The notes beneath the pieces were generated by a model. That model saw only the letters and a list, made by a program, of their open reading frames with translations, made no database searches and was not told where the DNA came from. Shown here piece by piece: positions 1-7,723 of a stretch of DNA of 64,000 nt. How positions within the stretch are numbered: position 1 is the first letter of the stretch; the number at the start of each line of letters is the position of its first letter. A program made the position numbers and the translations under genes. Origin of the DNA: Ostreiculturibacter nitratireducens (lineage in GTDB: Bacteria; Pseudomonadota; Alphaproteobacteria; Rhodobacterales; Rhodobacteraceae); assembly GCF_032670585.1 (NCBI RefSeq), contig NZ_JAVQHL010000003.1:248001-312000 (forward strand), written 5' to 3'.

Positions 1-334
1 GCAGCGCGATCGGCAGGATCACGAGGAGCGAGATCGCCTCCCGCCCGAAGAAGCGGAACCGCGCCATCGCGGCGGCGCAGAGCGTGCCGAGGATCAGCGC
101 GATTACCGTGGAAACCGCCGCGACCCGGACCGAGAGCGACAGGGCCTCCCACACGTCGGGCCGGTTCCAGGTGACGCCGAACCATTGCAGCGTCAGCCCC
201 GGCGGCGGCCACTGATAGCTCTTGTCCTCGGTCGTGAAGGCATAGGCGAAGATCAGCAGGATCGGCACGTGCAGGAACAGAAGCCCCGCGGCGGCGGCGA
301 TCTTCAGCCAGAGGGGCGCGCGATCAGAGTGCAT
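1..334 (-). CDS. Polyamine-type ABC transporter permease, PotC-like (partial, C-terminus beyond window)
   Basis: Inner-membrane permease of a spermidine/putrescine-type ABC importer; only about the first 111 residues lie in the window. It starts MHSDRAPLWLKIAAAAGLLF, giving a first membrane segment, then a periplasmic stretch with SYQWPPPGLTLQWF, which resembles the WYxxLF-type region of PotC proteins, and a second membrane segment. The ATG at 334 overlaps the end of the upstream permease gene by 11 nt, so the two are translationally coupled. It is the last visible gene of the potD-potA-potB-potC-like operon. The substrate (polyamine or another small cation) cannot be fixed from sequence. Confidence 0.85.
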   Translation of the reverse strand, partial: MHSDRAPLWLKIAAAAGLLFLHVPILLIFAYAFTTEDKSYQWPPPGLTLQWFGVTWNRPDVWEALSLSVRVAAVSTVIALILGTLCAAAMARFRFFGREAISLLVILPIAL

Positions 335-1253
335 CGAAGGCTCCCTGCCGCTTGGCCCACCAGAGGTAGAAGCCCATGATGATGATCGGCACGACCGCGA
401 AGGCCGCGGCCAGCGGGATGTTCCCCGCCGTTCCCTGGTGCTGGTAGACCGCCTGCCCGATGAACCGCGCCGAGGTGCCGATGATCTGGGGGATGATGTA
501 ATCGCCCAAGGTCAGCGAGAAGGTGAAGATCGACCCCGCGATCACTCCCGGCATGGCGAGCGGCAAGAGGACGTAGCGGAAAGTTTGCGCCGGATGCGCG
601 CCGAGATCGCCGGACGCCTCCAGCATCGACAGCGGGACCCGCTCCAGCGACGCCTGGATCGGCAGGATCATGAACGGCATCCATACATAGAGGAAGACGA
701 GGAACGTTCCCGTCAGGCTCGTGGACAGCGAGTTTCCCCCGACCACCGGCAGCGCGAGGTAGGCGTCCAGGAGCCACATCAGGTGCAGCTTCGTCAGCGC
801 CCAGCTGAGGATTCCCTCCTTCGCGAGGATCAGCTTCCAGGAATAGACCTTTACGAGATAGCTCGACCACAGGGGCAGCATGACGCCGAGGTAGAACACC
901 GCCTTCCAGGCCCCGCGCGCATACCGCGCCGCGAAATAGGCGATGGGGAAGCCGACCACGGCCGCCGCCAGCGTCACCATTGCCGCCATCGTCACGGTGC
1001 GCACGATGATGTCGAGGTTCGCGGGCGTGAAGAGTTCGCCGTAGGTCTTCAGCGTGAACTCGTACCTTATGAGGCCCGAGAACTCGTCGATCGAGAAGAA
1101 CGATTGCGCGAGCAGCGCGAAGAGCGATCCGAGGTAGATGACGCCGAGCCACAGGGCCGGCGGCAGGAGCAGCAGCGCAAGGAGAAACCGCGGCCGCCTC
1201 CATAGCGCATCCGATGCCCGCGCGAGCGGGCCGGAGGTCGCCCGCGCGCTCAT
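324..1253 (-). CDS. Polyamine-type ABC transporter permease, PotB-like
   Basis: A 309-residue inner-membrane permease, BPD_transp_1 family, normal length for PotB. A first membrane helix near residues 22-50 is followed by a long periplasmic loop and a cluster of five helices. The EAA-type loop that docks on the ATPase is visible as EASGDLGAHPAQTFRYVLLP around residues 212-231. The start ATG shares an ATGA overlap with the stop of the ATPase gene (1250-1253), and its stop overlaps the next permease by 11 nt. It forms the heteromeric channel with the partial PotC-like protein. Family identity is clear; substrate is inferred from the operon. Confidence 0.9.
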   Translation of the reverse strand: MSARATSGPLARASDALWRRPRFLLALLLLPPALWLGVIYLGSLFALLAQSFFSIDEFSGLIRYEFTLKTYGELFTPANLDIIVRTVTMAAMVTLAAAVVGFPIAYFAARYARGAWKAVFYLGVMLPLWSSYLVKVYSWKLILAKEGILSWALTKLHLMWLLDAYLALPVVGGNSLSTSLTGTFLVFLYVWMPFMILPIQASLERVPLSMLEASGDLGAHPAQTFRYVLLPLAMPGVIAGSIFTFSLTLGDYIIPQIIGTSARFIGQAVYQHQGTAGNIPLAAAFAVVPIIIMGFYLWWAKRQGAFDAL

Positions 1254-2233
1254 GTTCCCTCCATCAGGTGCAGGTCGCCGTCGTCCCAGGAAACCCGCAC
1301 CTCTTCGCCCTGACGCGGGACACCCGCGCCACGCGGGAGGAGCGCGGTCAGGTCCACACCCTCCATGTCCAGATGCACGCGAGTCGTCGTTCCGAGGAAC
1401 GAGGTCGCCAGAACCTTCGCCGCGCGCCCCTCGCCGCCGATCCGCACCGCCTCAGGCCTGAGGCTCGCATGCGCGCGCCGTCCGGTCAGCCGTTCCGTCA
1501 CCTCGGGCGCAAGGACGTTCGAGGAGCCGACGAAATTCGCGACGAAGGGCTTCGCCGGGCGGTTGTAGATTTCCTCCGGCGTGCCGACCTGCTCGATCCT
1601 GCCGTCGTTGAAAACCGCCACGCGGTCGGCCATCGAAAGCGCCTCGCCCTGATCGTGGGTCACGAAGACGAAGGTGATCCCGACCTTTCTCTGCAGGTCC
1701 TTCAACTCTTCCTGCATCTGCTCCCGCAGCTTGAGGTCGAGCGCGCCGAGAGGCTCGTCCAGCAGAAGGACCCGCGGCTTCATGACCAGCGCGCGGGCCA
1801 GCGCCACGCGCTGCCGCTGCCCGCCCGAAAGCTGCCCCGGCTTCCGGTCGCCGTATCCCGGCAGCTTCACCAGTTCCAGCGCCGCCTCGGCCTCGCGTCG
1901 CCGCTCATCCCTGCCCTTGCCCGCGATCCTGAGGCCGTAGGCGACATTGTCGACGACGTTCAGGTGCGGGAAGAGCGCGTAATCCTGGAAAACCGTGTTC
2001 ACCGCACGCCGGTACGGCGGCACGCCGGTCATGCTCTCCCCGAAGATCCGGATCCCGCCCGAGGTCGGCTGCTCGAACCCGGCGATCAGCCTCAGGCAGG
2101 TGGTCTTGCCCGACCCGGACGGCCCGAGCATGGCGAAGAACTCGCCTTCGTCGATCTCGACGGACACGGCGTCGACCGCGCGCACGGGGCCGAAATGGCG
2201 GGATACTTTCTGGAATTCGACGGCGGCGGGCAT
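1250..2233 (-). CDS. Polyamine-type ABC transporter ATP-binding protein, PotA-like
   Basis: Cytoplasmic ATPase of the importer, 327 residues. Walker A is GPSGSGKTT at residues 37-45, the signature is LSGGQRQRVALARAL near 135-147, and Walker B is LLLDEPLGALD near 157, followed by the H-loop VTHDQGEA. A C-terminal TOBE-type domain occupies roughly residues 240-320, as in PotA/FbpC/CysA-class importers. It overlaps the PotB-like gene by 4 nt. It is separated from the binding-protein gene by an 84-nt gap that holds a strong hairpin. Confidence 0.92.
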   Translation of the reverse strand: MPAAVEFQKVSRHFGPVRAVDAVSVEIDEGEFFAMLGPSGSGKTTCLRLIAGFEQPTSGGIRIFGESMTGVPPYRRAVNTVFQDYALFPHLNVVDNVAYGLRIAGKGRDERRREAEAALELVKLPGYGDRKPGQLSGGQRQRVALARALVMKPRVLLLDEPLGALDLKLREQMQEELKDLQRKVGITFVFVTHDQGEALSMADRVAVFNDGRIEQVGTPEEIYNRPAKPFVANFVGSSNVLAPEVTERLTGRRAHASLRPEAVRIGGEGRAAKVLATSFLGTTTRVHLDMEGVDLTALLPRGAGVPRQGEEVRVSWDDGDLHLMEGT

Positions 2234-2260
2234 GTTCTTGTCCAGTGGAGCCGGGGCGCA

Positions 2261-2302
2261 GGGCGGGCGGCACCGGACCGATCGGCCCGGGGTCGCCCGC
2301 CC
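2261..2302 (-). terminator. Intergenic hairpin between potD-like and potA-like genes
   Basis: The arms GGGCGGGCG (2261-2269) and CGCCCGCCC (2294-2302) form a perfect 9-bp GC stem, with further pairing possible inside the loop. It lies just after the binding-protein stop codon on the minus strand. There is no T-run, so it is more likely an mRNA-stabilising or attenuating structure, as is common between a highly expressed binding-protein gene and its permease genes, than a full terminator. Confidence 0.5.
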
Positions 2303-2317
2303 CCGTTTCAGGGCGAT

Positions 2318-3478
2318 TCAGCGCCCGCCGATCACGCCGATGTAGTCAGAGACCCAGCGATAATAGGGCACGCAGGCACCATCGCCCTGGGTGCAGTTCG
2401 ACACCGGCGTGGTCCAGAACCGGATCTTCTCGAAATCGGCGAGACCGTTGGCATCACAGCCCTCCTGGGTCTGCATGCCGCGCCCGTCGGAGCAGGCCGC
2501 CGGAACCGACGGAACCGCGCCGAACCAGACCGAGAGGTCGGATTGCAGGTTCGAGGACAGCGTATGTTCCATCCACATGTAGGAACAGTTCGGGTTCGCC
2601 GCGTCCACGTGCATCATCGTCGTGTCCGCCCAGCCTGTCGCGCCCTCCTGCGGGATCGTCGATGCGATCGGCTGGCCCTCGGCCTTCAGGAGGTTCACCT
2701 GGAACGGCCAGGAACCGGAGGCCACCACGCCCTCGTTCTTGAAGTCGTCCATCTGGATGAAGGCGTCATGCCAGTAGCGGCTCACCAGCTGGCGCTGCTG
2801 ACGCAGGAGGTCCAGCGCGGCGGTATATTGATCCTCGTTCAGTTCGTAGGGCGAGGTGATGCCGAGTTCCGGCTTGTGAAACATCAGGTACTGCGCGGCG
2901 TCCGCAATGTGGATCGGCCCGTCATAGGCCTGCACGCGGCCCTTGTTGGACTGCCCGTCCGCCAGAGTCATCTCCTCGAAGACCACGTTCCAGGACGTGG
3001 GCGCCTCGGCGAACGCGTCCGTGTTGTACATCAGGACGTTCGGCCCCCACATGTAGGGCGTGCCGTAATGAACCCCGTCCACGGTGTGCCAGGGCGCGTC
3101 CTTCAGGCGGTCGTCGACGGTGGACCAGGACGGGATGAGGTCGACGTTGACCGGCTGCACCCGCTTGCCGGCGATGAGCCTCAGCGAGGCGTCGCCCGAG
3201 GCGGTGACGAGGTCGAAGCCCCCCTCGTTCATCAGCGCCACCATCTCGTCCGAGGTGTTGGCGGTCTTGACGTTGACCATGCAGCCCGTGGCTTCCTCGA
3301 ACTTCGTCACCCAGTCGAAGGCCGCGTCGGTTTCGCCGCGTTCGATGTAGCCCGGCCAGGCGACGATGTTCACCTGCCCCTCGCCCGGCCCGACCTCGGT
3401 GACCTGGGCAAGTGCGACCTGCCCCGCGAAGGCCATGACCAGGGCAAGCGCCGAGCCGGATTTCAGTCGATGTGTCAT
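2318..3478 (-). CDS. Periplasmic polyamine-type substrate-binding protein, PotD-like
   Basis: A 386-residue extracytoplasmic solute-binding protein. Residues 1-24 form a signal peptide (MTHRLKSGSALALVMAFAG then an ALA cleavage site). The mature start contains VNIVAWPGYIERGE, typical of the PotD/PotF fold. The body has the SBP_bac type 1/8 pattern, including TPYMWGPNVLMYNTDAF. Extra cysteines late in the protein (SACSDGRG, EGCDANG, SNCTQGDGAC in the C-terminal third) suggest disulfides. It is the first gene of the transporter operon and is preceded by a putative LysR operator. Confidence 0.9.
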   Translation of the reverse strand: MTHRLKSGSALALVMAFAGQVALAQVTEVGPGEGQVNIVAWPGYIERGETDAAFDWVTKFEEATGCMVNVKTANTSDEMVALMNEGGFDLVTASGDASLRLIAGKRVQPVNVDLIPSWSTVDDRLKDAPWHTVDGVHYGTPYMWGPNVLMYNTDAFAEAPTSWNVVFEEMTLADGQSNKGRVQAYDGPIHIADAAQYLMFHKPELGITSPYELNEDQYTAALDLLRQQRQLVSRYWHDAFIQMDDFKNEGVVASGSWPFQVNLLKAEGQPIASTIPQEGATGWADTTMMHVDAANPNCSYMWMEHTLSSNLQSDLSVWFGAVPSVPAACSDGRGMQTQEGCDANGLADFEKIRFWTTPVSNCTQGDGACVPYYRWVSDYIGVIGGR

Positions 3479-3581
3479 CTGATGTGCTCCCCGTGTGCGA
3501 ATGCGGGCGTTGACCGCCCTTTTCCGGGGGAAGGATGCGCCCCGCCGGAAGCCTTCGCAATTTCATATTGAAGAAAGACAT

Positions 3582-3598
3582 TATCGGAAAAACCGATA
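3582..3598. promoter_or_regulatory. Putative LysR operator (T-N11-A dyad) upstream of the potD-like gene
   Basis: TATCGG (3582-3587), a 5-nt AAAAA spacer and CCGATA (3593-3598) form a perfect inverted repeat. Its inner T84...A96 pair has exactly the T-N11-A spacing of LysR-family sites. It lies 104 nt upstream of the potD-like start and 9 nt after the LysR stop. Because it follows the LysR gene it might instead be a weak hairpin of that transcript, but no T-run follows. Confidence 0.5.
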
Positions 3599-3606
3599 CC
3601 TCTACC

Positions 3607-4515
3607 TCAGCGCCCCCTAAGCGCCTGATGCGCCTGCGCAATCGCGATGAAATCCCGCGCCGTCTGGGACAGGGGGGAGCCCTTGCGCCACACGATTCCC
3701 ACCTGGACCACGGGCAGCGCGCCCGAAACGTCGCGGGACTCGATCCGGTCGCCTTCCAGCGACCAGGGACGGTAGACGAGATCCGGCAGAAGCGACACGC
3801 CCGCGCCCGTCGCGACTAGGCTTCGGACCGCCTCGACCGACCGCGTGCGGAACGCGATCCGCGGCCGCCGCCCGAAGGCCGACAGAAGCTTCACCGTCTC
3901 CTCCTCGATCTCGTCGAGCGTGAGGACGATGAGCTTCTCCTGCGCGACGTCCGACAGCGAGATGCTCTCCTGCGAGGCCAGCGGATGCCCCAGCGGCAGC
4001 CAGAGCCGGTAGGGCGAGACGTCGAGGATCTCGGTCTGAAGCGCCATCCGGTCCCTCAGCGCGGTCGTCACCATCACCGCGACGTCAAGTTCCCCGCCGA
4101 TCAGCAGGTGTTCCAGGTATTCCCCGGTATCCTCCGTCGCGGTCACCTCGACCTCGGGGTTGGCGCGCCGGAACTTCGCGAGGAGGTCGGACATGACATA
4201 ACCCGCCATCAGCGAGGTGACGCCCAGTTGCAGCTTCCCCGTCAGCGCCCCTCCCGGCTTCTCGAACGCGCGGCGCGCGCCCGAGACGCTGGCAAGGATG
4301 CCGTTCGCATGCCGCAGGAACTGGTGCCCTTGCTGCGTCGTGGAAAGTCCCCGCGCGTGCCGGTCGAAGAGCTTCACGCCGAGGTCCGCCTCGAGGTGCT
4401 TCAGCGCCTCCGTGACCGCGGATTGCGAGATCGAGAGTTTCTGCGCGGCGAGACTGACCGATCCGTGTTCGGCCACCGCGACGAAGTACTGAAGCTGGCG
4501 CAGCGTGAAGGACAT
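3607..4515 (-). CDS. LysR-family transcriptional regulator
   Basis: A 302-residue DNA-binding regulator. The N-terminal winged HTH is at about residues 3-62 (LRQLQYFVAVAEHGSVSLAA, then QSAVTEALKHLEADLG), followed by the two-lobed effector domain from about residue 90. It is transcribed in the same direction as, and directly upstream of, the polyamine-type ABC operon, with a T-N11-A dyad in the gap. It probably controls that transporter. The start MSFTLRQLQYF is the standard LysR start. Confidence 0.92.
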   Translation of the reverse strand: MSFTLRQLQYFVAVAEHGSVSLAAQKLSISQSAVTEALKHLEADLGVKLFDRHARGLSTTQQGHQFLRHANGILASVSGARRAFEKPGGALTGKLQLGVTSLMAGYVMSDLLAKFRRANPEVEVTATEDTGEYLEHLLIGGELDVAVMVTTALRDRMALQTEILDVSPYRLWLPLGHPLASQESISLSDVAQEKLIVLTLDEIEEETVKLLSAFGRRPRIAFRTRSVEAVRSLVATGAGVSLLPDLVYRPWSLEGDRIESRDVSGALPVVQVGIVWRKGSPLSQTARDFIAIAQAHQALRGR

Positions 4516-4560
4516 GGCCCCTATCTGGCACCAAGAACGCGCGCTTTCAAAGCGGGTTCG

Positions 4561-5085
4561 TCACTGGAAAGGATTGCTCGGATTGCCCTGCAGGACGTCC
4601 ACGCAGTCGATCAGCGCCCGGATCGACGCCGAGGACCCCGCCAGCGAATAGCTCTGCACATCGTCGCCGCGGTCGTTCCTGAGGTAGAGGACATTGCCGC
4701 GCATCACCTCGGCCAGGAACCGAAGGCCAACGTCGGTGTCGGGGATGTCGAAAAGAACGCTTTGCATGTAGAGTTCTGCATTCGTCAGCGTCCATGGCGC
4801 ACGGCGATCGATCTGGATTTCCAGGTCCGCGGATCCGCCGTCGAACTCCCAGATGTCGGAGTAGAACTGGAGCCGAACCATTTCACGTTCGTCGGACCAG
4901 ATGGAAAAGCTTTCTCCTCCCTCCCGCACCTGCGCGACGCAGGCGATCGAGCCGTCGTCGAAGCCGACGATCTGAACTTCCCATGCCTTGTATTGAAAGA
5001 CGATTTCCGAAACCGTTTCGGCCTTAAGGCCCAAAGGGGCCAAGGCAACGCAGACTGCAGCGATCAACCTGAAGAGCCGCTTCAC
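4561..5085 (-). CDS. Secreted hypothetical protein, Rhodobacteral type
   Basis: About 174 residues. I chose the GTG at 5085 rather than the upstream ATG at 5145, because AAAGGA sits at the right distance and the product then begins with a clean signal peptide (KRLFRLIAAVCVALAPLGL, cleavage after LKA). The mature part is beta-rich, with one Cys near the middle and a C-terminal YSLAGSSASIRALIDCVD segment. That pattern occurs in many small periplasmic proteins of this order, including the IalB-like group. No catalytic motif is visible and the function is unknown. Confidence 0.7.
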   Translation of the reverse strand: MKRLFRLIAAVCVALAPLGLKAETVSEIVFQYKAWEVQIVGFDDGSIACVAQVREGGESFSIWSDEREMVRLQFYSDIWEFDGGSADLEIQIDRRAPWTLTNAELYMQSVLFDIPDTDVGLRFLAEVMRGNVLYLRNDRGDDVQSYSLAGSSASIRALIDCVDVLQGNPSNPFQ

Positions 5086-5155
5086 CTCATGTCCTTTCCC
5101 TGGCCCCGGGCCTTGAAGTGTCGCGGATCGGTTCCGCGCGATCAACCCCGAAGGA

Positions 5156-7051
5156 CTATTCCGCCCATTCCCAGGGCCGCGTGAAGTGACCGAGTTTCTC
5201 GCCCAGCGCCTTCTCGTCCACCTCGCCGGCGCGCCTCAGTTGCGCGACGAGGCCGCGCTTCTTGTCCTCGTAGACGGTTTCCACCCTTGCGCCGAACCCG
5301 GCCTCGGTCAGGACGGAGTCGTAGACCCTCTGGATCGCGAGCTTCCGCAATTCGTTCTTCAGGATCTTGCCCACAGCCGTCTTTGGAAGCTCGGGCAGGA
5401 TCTCCACATGCTTCGGGATCGCGGCCCTTTCGTGGATGTGGTGGCGCGCGTGCTCCATCAATTCCTCCACCGTGACCGTCGCCCCCTTCACGAGTTCGAC
5501 ATAGGCGCAGGGCAACTCGCCCGCGAAGGCGTCGGGCTGGCCGATCGCGCCGGCGAAGGCCACCGCCGGATGCCGCACCAGCGCCTCCTCGATTTCGCCG
5601 GGGTCGATGTTGTGACCGCCCCGGATGATGAGGTCCTTGGCGCGCCCGGTGATCCAGAGGTATCCGTCCGAGTCCTTCCGCCCGAGGTCGCCCGTCCTCA
5701 GGAACCGCATCTCGGCGATCAGCCCGCGGTTCTTGTCGGGGTCGTGATAGGTCCCGCCCAGGTTGACGCCCGGACTCGCGATGCAGATCTCGCCCACCTC
5801 GTCGACGTCGCATTCCCGCTTGACGCTCCCGTCACCGTCAAGCGCGAGGATGCGCACGTCGGTATAGGGCGCGGGGATCCCGACGGAGCCCACCTTCTTC
5901 AACCCCTCCACCGGATTGAGGGAGACGAGGCAGGTCGCCTCGGTCAGCCCGTAGCCCTCCGCGATCTCGACGCCGGTGGCGGCCTTGAACCGGTTGTAAA
6001 GCTCGACCGGCAAGGGCGCCGAACCGGAGATCGCAGTCTTGAGCGAGGACACGTCCGCATCCACCGGCCGCTGCATCAGGGCCGATATCGCCGTCGGCAC
6101 GGTGATGAGCAGCGTCACCTTCCACCGCTCGATCAGTTTCCAGAAATTGTCGAAGACCCCCTCACCCCGGTAGCCGGCTGGTGTCGGCAGCACCATGTGC
6201 GCGCCGGATGCGAGGCAGGACATGAGGATCGGATAGGCCGCGAAGACATGGAAAAGCGGCAGAGGACAGATCAGCACGTCGTCCCGGTCGATAAGCAGCC
6301 GATCACCCAGCCAGCCGTTGTAGATCATCCCCGACGCGCGGTGCAGCGCGATCTTCGGCAGGCCGGTCGTGCCGCCGGTGTGGAAATAGGCCGCGATACG
6401 GTCTTCCGTCTTGTCCTCGAAGGTCAGCCGGTCGGCCGGCATCTTCGCGCATTCAGCGTTGAAGTCGTAGATGTCCGCCCTGTGCTCGACCGGGTTCTTC
6501 GGCCGCAGGAACGGCACGATCCAACGCTTCGGCGCCGGCAGGTAGTGGTTCAGGTCCACCTCGACCACGGCCCTCACATTCGGCGCGAATTTCACCGCTT
6601 CCGCGGCCTTCTGCGCGATGTCGGTCTTCGGAAAGCTCTTGAGCGTCACGAGGACCTTGGCATTCGTCTGGCGCAGGATCGCGCTGATCTGTTCGGGTTC
6701 CAGAAGCGGGTTCACGGGGTTCACGATCCCCGCGACGGAACCGGCCAGAAGCGTCACGACCGTTTCGGTGGAGTTCGGGAGGAGGTAGGCGACAACATCC
6801 GTTTCGCGCACGCCAAGCTTGCGAAAGAGGTTCGCCGCCTGCGTCACGCGGCCGTGGAGCGCGTTCCAGGTCAGTGTCTCCGCCGGGGAATCGGGGGCCG
6901 AGAATATCTGGAACGACACGGCCGGATGCTGCCCGTGCCGGTCGCGCACCGAGGTCAGAAACTCGTAGATCGTGCGCGGAATCTGGCGTTCCGCCCAGGG
7001 CATCTCGTCCTCGACCGCATCACGGTCCGCGACGCTCGCGAATCTGCTCAT
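5156..7051 (-). CDS. Acyl-CoA synthetase (AMP-forming, ANL family)
   Basis: A 631-residue acyl-CoA ligase activating a carboxylate through an acyl-adenylate. The P-loop-like A3 motif is TGGTTGLPKIALH near residues 228-240, the A5 motif is EGYGLTEAT near 365, and the A7/A8 region is TGDLGRKDSDGYLWITGRAK followed by DLIIRGGHNIDPGEIE. The C-terminal catalytic lysine motif is PKTAVGKILKNELRK. The GG in place of SG in A3 and the long N-terminus fit the medium/long-chain FadD-like branch. It stands alone, so the substrate is unresolved. Confidence 0.88.
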   Translation of the reverse strand: MSRFASVADRDAVEDEMPWAERQIPRTIYEFLTSVRDRHGQHPAVSFQIFSAPDSPAETLTWNALHGRVTQAANLFRKLGVRETDVVAYLLPNSTETVVTLLAGSVAGIVNPVNPLLEPEQISAILRQTNAKVLVTLKSFPKTDIAQKAAEAVKFAPNVRAVVEVDLNHYLPAPKRWIVPFLRPKNPVEHRADIYDFNAECAKMPADRLTFEDKTEDRIAAYFHTGGTTGLPKIALHRASGMIYNGWLGDRLLIDRDDVLICPLPLFHVFAAYPILMSCLASGAHMVLPTPAGYRGEGVFDNFWKLIERWKVTLLITVPTAISALMQRPVDADVSSLKTAISGSAPLPVELYNRFKAATGVEIAEGYGLTEATCLVSLNPVEGLKKVGSVGIPAPYTDVRILALDGDGSVKRECDVDEVGEICIASPGVNLGGTYHDPDKNRGLIAEMRFLRTGDLGRKDSDGYLWITGRAKDLIIRGGHNIDPGEIEEALVRHPAVAFAGAIGQPDAFAGELPCAYVELVKGATVTVEELMEHARHHIHERAAIPKHVEILPELPKTAVGKILKNELRKLAIQRVYDSVLTEAGFGARVETVYEDKKRGLVAQLRRAGEVDEKALGEKLGHFTRPWEWAE

Positions 7052-7161
7052 TGACCACTCCTCCCCCCGTCGCCCCTTGCACGGGCGTTCGTTACGGCAA
7101 GGATGCGGTCAATCCGCCCGGCCCGCAAGCCTGCGCCGGGGTGCGGCGGGACCGCTGCGGC

Positions 7162-7689
7162 TCATTCCTCTTCCAGCAGTTCCGGCTCTTTCCGTGAATC
7201 CAGCACCAGTTCAAGAAAGACGAGGTCAAGCCACCGCCCGAACTTGGTGCCGACCTCCCTGAACAGGCCGACCCTTTCGAATCCCAGCGCCTCGTGGAGC
7301 CGGATGGAGGCTTCGTTGCTCGCCTCGATCCCGGCGATCATGGCGTGCTTGCCCAGCGCCCGCCCCCGCGGGATGAGCGCCCCGAGAAGCGTCCGGCCAA
7401 TCCCGGCTCCACGCCGGTCGCTCCGGACGTAGACGGAATTCTCGACCGTGTGCCGATAACCGTCGAAGGCGCGCCAGTCGCCGAAGGAGGCGTATCCGAC
7501 GACCTCTCCGCGGTCGTCGACGGCTACGAGGACGGGGTATCCGGCGCGCTGCCGCTCGGCGATCCATGCCGCCCGGTTCGCGTCATCCACGGTCCGCTCG
7601 TTCCAGATCGCGGTCGTGTTGATGACGGCGTCGTTGTAGATCGAAGCGATGGCCGCCGCGTCGCCCGGCCCCGCGTCCCTGATGATCAT
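7162..7689 (-). CDS. GNAT-family N-acetyltransferase, PAT/MnaT-like
   Basis: About 175 residues; start MIIRDAGPGDAAAIASIYND at 7689, preceded by a purine-rich GGGGGCGGG. The acetyl-CoA binding motif RRGAGIG is at residues 92-98, and the order of elements (IYNDAV, then WNERT, VYVRSDRRGAGIG, IEASNEASIRLHEALGF) matches phosphinothricin/L-amino-acid N-acetyltransferases (YncA/MnaT/Pat). It likely acetylates an amino acid such as methionine sulfone or an analogue. The longer frame upstream has no family similarity. Confidence 0.85.
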   Translation of the reverse strand: MIIRDAGPGDAAAIASIYNDAVINTTAIWNERTVDDANRAAWIAERQRAGYPVLVAVDDRGEVVGYASFGDWRAFDGYRHTVENSVYVRSDRRGAGIGRTLLGALIPRGRALGKHAMIAGIEASNEASIRLHEALGFERVGLFREVGTKFGRWLDLVFLELVLDSRKEPELLEEE

Positions 7690-7723
7690 CCCGCCCCCAA
7701 CGTCCCTGCCTGCGCGGCCTGTA

